A stretch of DNA of 5,324 nt from Bacteroidota bacterium (GTDB lineage Bacteria; Bacteroidota; Bacteroidia; Bacteroidales; Prolixibacteraceae). A model generated the notes under the pieces. That model worked only from the letters and a program-made list of their open reading frames with translations, searched no databases and had not been told where the DNA came from. The stretch spans positions 1 to 5,324 of the forward strand of contig JABMPI010000590.1 of assembly GCA_013203755.1 (NCBI GenBank), read 5' to 3'. This document shows, piece by piece, positions 1 to 5,324 of this stretch. Within the stretch, counting starts at the first letter, position 1. Each line of letters starts with the position of its first letter. The position numbers and the translations under genes were made by a program.

Positions 1-2
1 TA

Positions 3-1022
3 TCTGTTTTACCGTTGTCACATACATTAGAAAACACGGTTGGATTTTTACTGCCAATAAAATATGGTGCATCCATTCATTATTTACGTAAACCACCTGT
101 AGCCTCGGTTTTACTTCCTGCATTACAAAAAGTAAAACCAACAATAATGCTTACCGTTCCTTTAATAATCGAGAAAGTTTTTAGGATGAAAATATTACCT
201 GCTTTCCAGAAAAGTCCGGTAATACGGTTTTTATATTCGCTTTCGCCAATTAGGAAAGTATTACATAAAGTTGCTGCTGCAAAACTCCATAAATCGTTTG
301 GAGGAGAATTGAAATTTTTCGGAATCGGAGGAGCTAAACTCGATTCAACAGTTGAACGCTTTTTAAAGGAAGGAAAATTTCCGTATGCCATTGGTTATGG
401 CTTAACCGAGACCTCTCCTATTCTTGCTGGTGCAGTAGGGGGAAATACCCAAATTGGTTCAACAGGCATTGCAATGGAGGGAGTTACATTACGAATTGCT
501 AATGCTGACCCAATAACCGGAGAGGGTGAAATACAGGCGCAAGGAGAAAACGTGATGCGTGGTTATTATAAATCTGCTGAAGCAACCAAAGAAGTTTTTA
601 CAGAAGACGGATGGTTTAGAACCGGTGACCGCGGTACTTTCGACAAAAATAACTTATTGCATATTAAAGGCAGAATTAAAACCATGATTATTGGTGCAAG
701 CGGAGAAAATATTTATCCCGAAGAGATTGAATCTGTGATAAATAAAATGAAATTTGTAGTGGAATCGTTGGTAAAAGAGGAAAAGGGAAAACTGGTTGCC
801 ATGATTCACTTAAACATGGAAGAGATGGAAGAGAATTTCAAACATTTAAAATTGGAAGCAAAACAATATTTTGCTGAAAAATCGGAGGAAGTTTTAATTG
901 AAATTCATAAAAAAGTGAATACTGAATTAAACAAGTTTTCAAGAATTCAGCAAGTTGTTTTACAACCTAATCCTTTTGAAAGAACACCGACTAAAAAAAT
1001 CAAGCGTTTTTTGTACGCTTAG
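3..1022 (+). CDS. AMP-forming acyl-CoA synthetase (long-chain fatty acid-CoA ligase type), C-terminal part, 5' truncated by window edge
   Basis: An enzyme of this family activates a carboxylic acid, probably a fatty acid, to an acyl-adenylate and then to the CoA thioester. The reading frame is open to the left edge, so the TTG at 15 is an internal Leu codon and the visible part is 339 residues. The phosphate-binding loop (A3 motif) and N-terminus, probably 200 or more residues, are missing. Visible ANL-superfamily motifs, in order, are: an LPLSHTLEN segment at the very start; YGLTETSP (A5) at 396-419; GWFRTGD (A7) at 609-629; the hinge segment IKGRIK followed by GENIYPEEIE (A8) at about 663-737; and a terminal PTKKIKR (A10), whose Lys at 996-998 is the likely catalytic lysine for adenylation. 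The C-terminus is therefore complete. The acyl chain length cannot be read from the sequence, and an acyl-ACP synthetase is possible. The family assignment is firm; long-chain specificity is inferred from overall resemblance. Confidence 0.88.
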   Translation, partial: SVLPLSHTLENTVGFLLPIKYGASIHYLRKPPVASVLLPALQKVKPTIMLTVPLIIEKVFRMKILPAFQKSPVIRFLYSLSPIRKVLHKVAAAKLHKSFGGELKFFGIGGAKLDSTVERFLKEGKFPYAIGYGLTETSPILAGAVGGNTQIGSTGIAMEGVTLRIANADPITGEGEIQAQGENVMRGYYKSAEATKEVFTEDGWFRTGDRGTFDKNNLLHIKGRIKTMIIGASGENIYPEEIESVINKMKFVVESLVKEEKGKLVAMIHLNMEEMEENFKHLKLEAKQYFAEKSEEVLIEIHKKVNTELNKFSRIQQVVLQPNPFERTPTKKIKRFLYA

Positions 1023-1201
1023 CTTAGAAACGGTCTTAATTTTGTTTTTTAGAATTATTATGTTGTATTTTTTGCTTAGGCAAGGTGAATTTGACAAGAA
1101 TAGCATCAGCTATTTAAGGAAAATTCAACGCAGTATAAGCGAAAAATACGCATAATAAAATAAAAGGATAATTTTTAGACAGTTTCTTACACAATATTGT
1201 T

Positions 1202-1238
1202 AAAAAGGAAAGTCTTTAAAGAGGGCTTTCCTTTTTTT
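1202..1238 (+). terminator. Rho-independent terminator upstream of purM
   Basis: An 11-bp perfect stem pairs AAAAAGGAAAG (1202-1212) with CTTTCCTTTTT (1226-1236). The loop is 13 nt and is itself partly palindromic (TCTTTAAAGA, 1213-1222). The T tract runs 1232-1238. The A tract on the left side means it could also work on the minus strand. It lies 180 bp after the acyl-CoA synthetase stop codon and just before the purM promoter, so it separates the two transcription units. Confidence 0.85.
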
Positions 1239-1260
1239 ATTACAGGTCATTAGAATTTGT

Positions 1261-1268
1261 TAATTTTG
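1261..1268 (+). promoter_or_regulatory. Bacteroidota-type -7 promoter element for purM
   Basis: TAATTTTG matches the Bacteroidota housekeeping sigma -7 consensus TAnnTTTG exactly. It lies 24 bp before the purM ATG, which would give a leader of about 18-20 nt. No good TTG/TTTG -33 element is present at the expected distance of about 19-21 bp, where the terminator T tract lies. The call therefore rests on the -7 element and its position between a terminator and a gene start. No Shine-Dalgarno sequence is visible before the ATG, which is common in this phylum. Confidence 0.6.
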
Positions 1269-1292
1269 CAGCCATAAAATTTAATAATACAA

Positions 1293-2462
1293 ATGGTTAC
1301 CGAATCAAGATACAGCGCCAGAGGAGTTTCAGCGTCAAAAGAAGATGTGCATGAAGCCATAAAAGATGTGGATAAAGGATTGTTTCCAAAAGCATTTTGC
1401 AAAATCGTTCCCGACATATTAGGTGGCAACGATGAGTGGTGCAATATTATGCACGCCGACGGGGCAGGCACAAAATCGTCATTAGCATATTTGTATTGGA
1501 AAGAAACCGGTGACCTTTCGGTTTGGAAAGGAATTGCACAGGACGCATTAATTATGAATGTAGACGACTTGCTTTGCGTTGGGGCAGTGGATAATATTCT
1601 GGTTTCGTCGACAATTGGCAGGAACAAAAATAATATTCCAGGCGAAGTAATTGGAGCTATAATTAATGGCACCGAGGAATTACTTTCCGATTTACGAGAA
1701 ATGGGAATTAGCATTTATTCAACAGGTGGAGAAACAGCAGATGTTGGCGATTTGGTTCGTACAATAATTGTGGATTCAACGGTTACTTGCCGAATGAAAA
1801 AAGCAGATGTAATTTCTGCCGACAATATTTCTGGTGGAGATGTAATTGTAGGACTCTCTTCATCGGGGCAAGCAACATACGAAACCGAATACAACGGAGG
1901 AATGGGCAGCAATGGATTAACTTCGGCGCGCCACGATGTTTTTGCCAAATATTTGGCTGAAAAATATTCGGAAGGGTTTGATCCTAAAATTCCTAACGAT
2001 CTGGTTTATTCCGGAAATTACAAATTAACAGATAAAATTAAAGGCCTGGATACAGATGCCGGGAAACTGGTACTTTCGCCAACCCGAACTTATGCTCCGG
2101 TTATTAAAAAAGTATTGGACAAGTTCCGTGGTCAGATTTCAGGAATGATTCACTGTTCGGGTGGAGCGCAAACAAAAGTACTGCATTTTGTAGACGATGT
2201 TCATGTAATAAAAGATAACATGTTTCCAGTTCCTCCGCTATTCAAAATTATCCAGGAAGAGTCTGGAACAAATTGGAAAGAAATGTACAAGGTGTTTAAT
2301 ATGGGACACCGTTACGAAATATACTGTGGAAGCGAAATTGCTGATGACATAATTGCAATTGCAAAATCGTTTAATATAGATGCTCAGATAATTGGGAGAG
2401 TTAAACCTTTTGAAGGAAAAAAACTTACTATTAAGTCGGAGAAAGGCGAATTTATTTATTAA
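1293..2462 (+). CDS. purM: Phosphoribosylformylglycinamidine cyclo-ligase (AIR synthase), long Bacteroidota form
   Basis: PurM closes formylglycinamidine ribonucleotide (FGAM) to 5-aminoimidazole ribonucleotide (AIR) using ATP, the fifth step of de novo purine synthesis, in the cytoplasm. The protein is 389 aa. Signatures of the PurM/PurL ATP-binding superfamily are the DGAGTK segment at residues 56-61, the following DALIMNVDDLLCVGA segment, and GGETA at residues 145-149 (canonical PurM also has GGETA). The C-terminal half has conserved-looking Gly-rich stretches (MGSNGLTS, HCSGGAQTK). It is longer than the roughly 345 aa of E. coli PurM and differs at many family positions. It closely resembles, from memory, the form annotated as PurM or 'AIR synthase related protein' across Bacteroidales. 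The ATG at 1293 follows the -7 element at a suitable distance, and the frame has no better upstream start. prfA follows after 86 bp on the same strand, and a repeat-like element begins at the base after the stop codon. Confidence 0.9.
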   Translation: MVTESRYSARGVSASKEDVHEAIKDVDKGLFPKAFCKIVPDILGGNDEWCNIMHADGAGTKSSLAYLYWKETGDLSVWKGIAQDALIMNVDDLLCVGAVDNILVSSTIGRNKNNIPGEVIGAIINGTEELLSDLREMGISIYSTGGETADVGDLVRTIIVDSTVTCRMKKADVISADNISGGDVIVGLSSSGQATYETEYNGGMGSNGLTSARHDVFAKYLAEKYSEGFDPKIPNDLVYSGNYKLTDKIKGLDTDAGKLVLSPTRTYAPVIKKVLDKFRGQISGMIHCSGGAQTKVLHFVDDVHVIKDNMFPVPPLFKIIQEESGTNWKEMYKVFNMGHRYEIYCGSEIADDIIAIAKSFNIDAQIIGRVKPFEGKKLTIKSEKGEFIY

Positions 2463-2531
2463 TGTCATTTCGAACGAAGAGAGAAATCTGCTGATTGAGA
2501 TACCTCAGTCGCTTACTCCTTCGGAATGACA
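2463..2531. repeat. REP/MITE-like inverted-repeat element between purM and prfA
   Basis: The 69-bp stretch begins at the base after the purM TAA. Its ends form an imperfect inverted repeat: the left end TGTCATTTCGAACGAA and the right end, read on the other strand, TGTCATTCCGAAGGAG agree at 13 of 16 positions. A second stem lies inside, GATTGAG (2493-2499) with CTCAGTC (2504-2510), 7 bp with one G-U pair and a 4-nt ATAC loop. The whole can fold as a cruciform or long RNA hairpin. Termini of the TGTCATT-CGAA kind are, as I recall, common in dispersed intergenic repeats of Bacteroidota; no genome search was possible here. It has no T tract, so it is not an obvious terminator. Confidence 0.6.
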
Positions 2532-2548
2532 ATTCAAGAGAGACAAAA

Positions 2549-3634
2549 ATGGCACAATACGAATTATTAGAAAAATACGAATCAATAAGACACCGCTTCG
2601 AAGAGGTGGAACAGCAAATTACAGACCCGGAAATAATGTCTGACATGAAACGGTATGTAAAACTGAACCAGGAATATAAAAACCTGGAGAAGTTAGTTGC
2701 CGTATTCAAAGAATTTAAAAATCTGGTTGACAATATTGAATCGGGGAAAGAGATGCTGGCAGAGGAGACGGACGAAGAAATGCGCGAAATGGCTCGTGAT
2801 GAAATCGAATTGTCTGAAAAACTGATTCCCGAAAAAGAGCAGGAAATAAAAATGTTATTGGTACCTGCCGACCCGGAAGATGGTAAAAATGCCATTTTGG
2901 AAATACGTGCCGGAACTGGCGGTGACGAAGCAAGTATTTTTGCCGGCGACCTATTTAGAATGTATTCGAAATTCTTTGAAACTAAAGGGTGGCGTTTGGA
3001 TATTACCAACGTAAATGAAGGAACTTCTGGCGGCTACAAAGAAATTGTTGCCAATATTAAAGGTGAAAATGTTTACGGGGTAATGAAATACGAATCGGGC
3101 GTGCACCGCGTACAACGTGTTCCACAAACCGAAACTCAGGGTCGTGTTCATACTTCAGCGGCAACCGTTGCGGTTTTACCAGAGGCAGAAGAATTTGACA
3201 TTGATGTAAAGGATAGTGACATTAGAAAAGATACGTATTGTTCGTCGGGTCCTGGTGGGCAGTCGGTAAATACGACTTATTCTGCAATCCGATTAACACA
3301 CAATCCAACCGGAATTGTTGTTACTTGCCAGGATCAGAAATCGCAATTAAAAAACCTGGCAAAAGCAATGATCGAATTACGTTCAAGAATTTATGCTCTG
3401 GAGCACCAAAAATATTTGGATGAAATTTCATCGAGACGTAAAACGCTGGTTTCTACCGGTGACCGTTCGGCGAAAATTAGAACTTACAACTGGCCACAGG
3501 GTCGTGTAACCGACCACCGTATTAATTTAACCATGTACAATCTTCAGGCAATTATTAATGGCGACATTGAAGAGATAATTGAAAAGCTGATGATTGAAGA
3601 GAATGCAGAAAGATTAAAAGAGGCTGAAATTTAA
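2549..3634 (+). CDS. prfA: Peptide chain release factor 1 (RF1)
   Basis: RF1 recognises UAA and UAG in the ribosomal A site and triggers hydrolysis of peptidyl-tRNA. The protein is 361 aa, the usual RF1 length (E. coli 360). The N-terminal part is a charged helical domain. It is followed by the PCRF region (GTGGDEASIFAGDLFRMY), then the stop-codon recognition motif PxT as PQT at residues 192-194 (context RVPQTETQGR). PxT indicates RF1, as RF2 has SPF there. The catalytic GGQ is at residues 236-238 (SSGPGGQSVNTT). I chose the ATG at 2549 because MAQYELLEKYE aligns with the usual RF1 N-terminus. The frame stays open upstream to a TTG at 2495, but that adds 18 codons that lie mostly inside the repeat element. 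A weak purine-rich AGAGAG stretch lies about 8 bp before the ATG. There is no clear promoter of its own, so it is probably co-transcribed from purM. Confidence 0.97.
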   Translation: MAQYELLEKYESIRHRFEEVEQQITDPEIMSDMKRYVKLNQEYKNLEKLVAVFKEFKNLVDNIESGKEMLAEETDEEMREMARDEIELSEKLIPEKEQEIKMLLVPADPEDGKNAILEIRAGTGGDEASIFAGDLFRMYSKFFETKGWRLDITNVNEGTSGGYKEIVANIKGENVYGVMKYESGVHRVQRVPQTETQGRVHTSAATVAVLPEAEEFDIDVKDSDIRKDTYCSSGPGGQSVNTTYSAIRLTHNPTGIVVTCQDQKSQLKNLAKAMIELRSRIYALEHQKYLDEISSRRKTLVSTGDRSAKIRTYNWPQGRVTDHRINLTMYNLQAIINGDIEEIIEKLMIEENAERLKEAEI

Positions 3635-3638
3635 AATC

Positions 3639-3686
3639 ATTCCCTAGCAATCGGGAATCTCATCATATAATATCAACAGATTCCCG
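3639..3686 (+). other. Mutually exclusive hairpins in the prfA-pyrF gap
   Basis: Three segments can pair in two ways. Hairpin A pairs ATTCCC (3639-3644) with GGGAAT (3653-3658) around an 8-nt loop. Hairpin B pairs CGGGAATCT (3652-3660) with AGATTCCCG (3678-3686), 9 perfect base pairs around a 17-nt loop. They share the middle segment and cannot coexist. Neither is followed by a T tract, so neither is a standard intrinsic terminator. Hairpin A resembles a shortened TCCCGATAGCTATCGGGA-type palindrome, which I recall as frequent between genes in Bacteroidota. Whether this is regulatory or only repeat debris is unknown. Confidence 0.45.
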
Positions 3687-3710
3687 TGTACACAAGAATG
3701 AAATAGATAA

Positions 3711-3718
3711 TAACTTTA
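3711..3718 (+). promoter_or_regulatory. Weak candidate -7 element upstream of pyrF
   Basis: TAACTTTA matches the Bacteroidota -7 consensus TAnnTTTG except for the last base, and lies 49 bp before the pyrF ATG. No TTG-type -33 element is seen about 20 bp upstream. In such AT-rich sequence this could be chance, so pyrF may depend on read-through from prfA. Confidence 0.22.
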
Positions 3719-3725
3719 GGACGAA

Positions 3726-3753
3726 CTTCTGACTTCGGTCTTCAGTCTTCCGA
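3726..3753 (+). repeat. Four-copy degenerate heptamer tandem repeat in pyrF leader
   Basis: Four consecutive 7-bp units, CTTCTGA, CTTCGGT, CTTCAGT and CTTCCGA, fit the pattern CTTCNGN. The array ends 14 bp before the pyrF ATG. It also contains a small hairpin, GAC-TTCG-GTC (3731-3740), with a stable UUCG-type tetraloop. It is pyrimidine-rich on the + strand and unlike the flanking AT-rich sequence. Confidence 0.6.
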
Positions 3754-3767
3754 CCAATTTTTACAAT

Positions 3768-4601
3768 ATGAATCAGCAACAACTTTTCGAACAGATACAG
3801 AAAAAACACAGTTTCCTTTGCGTTGGTTTAGATACCGATATTCAAAAAATACCAAAACATTTATTGAAAACAGATGATCCAATTTATGCTTTCAACAAAG
3901 AAATAATTGATGCCACTGCAGAATTTACGGTTGCATACAAACCAAACCTGGCTTTTTACGAAAGTCTGGGTTCGGAGGGTTTAGTAAGTCTGGAAAAAAC
4001 AGTCGCATATTTGAAATCAGAATATCCTGAGATTTTTATTATTGCCGATGCAAAACGTGGTGACATTGGAAATACCTCCAATTTATATGCCCGTGCATTT
4101 TTCGAAAATCAAGATTTTGATGCGGTTACCGTTGCACCATACATGGGAGAAGATTCGGTTAAACCATTTATGACATACCCCGGCAAATGGGTTATTCTTT
4201 TGGCATTAACTTCAAATAAAGGTGCATTCGATTTTCAATTTCTTCAAGACGAAAAAAGTGGTGATAAACTTTTTGAATCGGTGCTAAAAACTTCGCAAAC
4301 CTGGGGTACAAACGAAAACATGATGTATGTAGTTGGCGCCACCAAAGCGGAGAAATTAAAAGAAATCCGTGAGATTGTACCTAACCACTTTTTATTGGTT
4401 CCCGGTGTTGGAGCGCAAGGTGGAAGTTTGCAGGAAGTAGCTCAAAACGGAATGAACAGCAAATGTGGCTTACTCGTAAACTCTTCTCGCGGAATTATTT
4501 ATGCTTCGGTTGACGTTGATTTTGCTGAGAAAGCAAAAAAGGCAGCAAAAGAAGTTCAGCTTGAAATGGAAGAGTTGTTAAAAGAGGCAAATTTGATTTA
4601 G
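3768..4601 (+). CDS. pyrF: Orotidine 5'-phosphate decarboxylase (type 2 / long form)
   Basis: This enzyme decarboxylates orotidine 5'-monophosphate to UMP, the last step of de novo pyrimidine synthesis, in the cytoplasm. The protein is 277 aa, the length of the longer 'subfamily 2' enzymes, compared with about 230-245 aa for the E. coli type. Visible (beta/alpha)8-barrel motifs are FLCVGLDTD near the N-terminus; the AYKPNLAFYE strand; the catalytic DxKxxD signature as DAKRGD at residues 94-99 (Asp94, Lys96, Asp99); VTVAPYMGEDS; VGATKAEKL; LLVPGVGAQGG in the phosphate-binding region; and VNSSRGI near the end. The ATG at 3768 fits the family N-terminus, and no Shine-Dalgarno sequence is visible. 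It lies 133 bp after prfA on the same strand, with hairpins and a heptamer repeat between, and is followed by a strong terminator 21 bp after its stop. Confidence 0.96.
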   Translation: MNQQQLFEQIQKKHSFLCVGLDTDIQKIPKHLLKTDDPIYAFNKEIIDATAEFTVAYKPNLAFYESLGSEGLVSLEKTVAYLKSEYPEIFIIADAKRGDIGNTSNLYARAFFENQDFDAVTVAPYMGEDSVKPFMTYPGKWVILLALTSNKGAFDFQFLQDEKSGDKLFESVLKTSQTWGTNENMMYVVGATKAEKLKEIREIVPNHFLLVPGVGAQGGSLQEVAQNGMNSKCGLLVNSSRGIIYASVDVDFAEKAKKAAKEVQLEMEELLKEANLI

Positions 4602-4622
4602 CAAAAAAACAAATCTGAATAT

Positions 4623-4654
4623 AAAGGTTTTGCAATATGCAAAACCTTTTTTTT
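4623..4654 (+). terminator. Rho-independent terminator after pyrF
   Basis: A 12-bp perfect stem pairs AAAGGTTTTGCA (4623-4634) with TGCAAAACCTTT (4638-4649). The loop is 3 nt, or 5 nt if the closing A-T pair opens. An 8-T run at 4647-4654 overlaps the stem end. It starts 21 bp after the pyrF stop and ends the purM-prfA-pyrF group. Confidence 0.92.
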
Positions 4655-4721
4655 GCCCAAAACTTGAGCAAGGAATTCCTTCTTTATCATTTTTGAAATT
4701 TTCGAAAAAATCATCAGTTTT

Positions 4722-4758
4722 TGTCACGTTTTAAAACGGTAAAGATGACATCCCGTTT
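4722..4758. other. Nested palindrome in the convergent gap
   Basis: A perfect 12-bp palindrome, CGTTTTAAAACG (4727-4738), is flanked by TGTCA (4722-4726) and its complement-mate TGACA (4746-4750). In a competing fold AAACGG (4734-4739) pairs with CCGTTT (4753-4758). It lies between two terminators facing each other, where no coding sequence is evident. The rest of the gap between the two terminators shows nothing I can name. Confidence 0.3.
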
Positions 4759-4786
4759 GCTTCTGGCAATACGTACAATAATGCCT

Positions 4787-4816
4787 AAAAAAAGGCTGCC
4801 CAAATTGGACAGCCTT
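4787..4816 (-). terminator. Rho-independent terminator for the minus-strand oxidoreductase gene
   Basis: The stem pairs AAGGCTG (4792-4798) with CAGCCTT (4810-4816), continues past one C/A mismatch with CCA (4800-4802) and TGG (4806-4808), and has a 3-nt loop. Seven A's on the + strand at 4787-4793 give a T tract at the 3' side of the minus-strand transcript. It lies about 30 bp beyond the stop codon of the minus-strand gene. Confidence 0.85.
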
Positions 4817-4847
4817 CTCAATATCATTTCTATAATCTCAATACTTT

Positions 4848-5324
4848 TTACTTCATCGCCACTTTCATAGCTTCGGTGGTGGTATAGTATTTTACAATCA
4901 TATTAGGAACTTCCCACTCTGGCATACTGCCATCTTTTAGGTAACGCAAATATTTTTCAGTTACCTGCCCGAAATGTGCTTCGTGACCAATTTTATATTT
5001 ATCCGGAATTACAACAGTCCAAACATTATCTCCCTTTTTTACCAGACTAATTCCCGGGTAAAGCTTATTCAAATCATTGCTGATTGCTTTTTCAAGATTG
5101 GCCGTAAAAGATTCCAATTCTACACCAGTTGATTCAACATAAAGTGTTGGTTTGTATGCTTCCTCTTTGCCTTGCTTTATTTCAATGTTACACTTGGAAC
5201 CGCGCATAATTGAATAGTGCGTATCACCAGTTCCTTCGGGAGCCTGATAATTCCAGATTACAGATGCTTTGGCGTAAATTCCTTTTAATTTATAATTAAT
5301 TTCGCCGTTACTGTATACTTTCAA
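4848..5324 (-). CDS. Gfo/Idh/MocA-type oxidoreductase, C-terminal domain only (5' part beyond right edge)
   Basis: Only the last 158 codons are visible. The frame is open at the right edge, so the TTG there is an internal Leu codon, and the stop is TAA at 4850-4848. The segment WNYQAPEGTGDTHYSIMRGSK, followed by an IEIKQG strand, and near the end GHEAHFGQV with a YLRYLKDGSMPEWEVPN tail, resemble the 'putative oxidoreductase C-terminal' domain (Oxidoreduct_C, as I recall) attached to Gfo/Idh/MocA NAD(P)-binding proteins in Bacteroidota. Such proteins usually act on sugars or sugar derivatives, but the substrate is not readable here. The NAD-binding Rossmann domain and any signal peptide would lie outside the window, so the enzyme class is inferred from the C-terminal domain alone. 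It converges on pyrF and has its own terminator. Confidence 0.7.
   Translation of the reverse strand: MKVYSNGEINYKLKGIYAKASVIWNYQAPEGTGDTHYSIMRGSKCNIEIKQGKEEAYKPTLYVESTGVELESFTANLEKAISNDLNKLYPGISLVKKGDNVWTVVIPDKYKIGHEAHFGQVTEKYLRYLKDGSMPEWEVPNMIVKYYTTTEAMKVAMK

Noticed and set aside
1002..1020. Hairpin AAGCGT / ACGCTT at the end of the acyl-CoA synthetase as a terminator
   Set aside because: The stem is only 6 bp, lies within the coding sequence, and has its T run in the loop instead of after the stem. The terminator at 1202-1238 is far better.
955..1155. 66-codon + strand frame overlapping the end of the acyl-CoA synthetase and running into the gap
   Set aside because: It starts inside the end of the real gene in another frame, shows no recognisable domain, and has no start signal. 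It is most likely chance in AT-rich sequence.
1191..1200. ACAATATTGT 10-bp palindrome as an operator
   Set aside because: It is AT-only apart from two bases, short, and upstream of the terminator, so it is likely chance and unlikely to control purM.
1250..1714. 154-codon minus-strand frame opposite purM
   Set aside because: It lies antisense to a well-supported gene, has a Ser/Pro/Ile-rich low-information product, and has no family resemblance.
2463..2531. Inverted repeat between purM and prfA as an intrinsic terminator
   Set aside because: No T tract follows either stem, and prfA begins 17 bp later with no promoter visible.
2452..3009. 185-codon minus-strand frame opposite prfA
   Set aside because: It is Ser/Phe-rich and antisense to unmistakable RF1 coding sequence, as expected of a shadow frame.

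Overview
The window is an ordinary housekeeping stretch from a member of the Bacteroidota. The low G+C content, the near absence of strong Shine-Dalgarno sequences, a TAnnTTTG-type -7 element before purM, and protein sequences of the Bacteroidales/Marinilabiliales kind all point there. The order assignment rests on remembered protein similarity, not on a search.

Layout. (1) Positions 3-1022 (+) hold the C-terminal part of an AMP-forming acyl-CoA synthetase whose start lies off the left edge. (2) A 270-bp gap (1023-1292) has no credible gene. It carries a strong Rho-independent terminator and then the purM promoter. (3) Three complete + strand genes follow: purM (AIR synthase, purine synthesis), prfA (peptide chain release factor 1) and pyrF (orotidine 5'-phosphate decarboxylase, pyrimidine synthesis). 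They end at a strong terminator at 4623-4654. (4) A 246-bp gap (4602-4847) lies between convergent genes. It holds one terminator for each strand and a nested palindrome of unknown meaning. (5) A minus-strand gene enters from the right edge, and only its last 158 codons are visible. They look like the C-terminal domain of a Gfo/Idh/MocA-type oxidoreductase.

How the genes fit together. purM, prfA and pyrF probably form one transcription unit. There is a good promoter before purM, no convincing terminator inside the group, and a terminator after pyrF. The unit would tie one step of purine synthesis and the last step of UMP synthesis to a translation termination factor. The flanking acyl-CoA synthetase and oxidoreductase are separate units with no visible functional link.

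I see no undescribed multi-gene system. The unusual content is in the gaps of the purM-prfA-pyrF group. A 69-bp REP/MITE-like inverted-repeat element lies directly against the purM stop codon. The prfA-pyrF gap has two mutually exclusive hairpins followed by four copies of a degenerate 7-bp tandem repeat. Both are modest but checkable observations.
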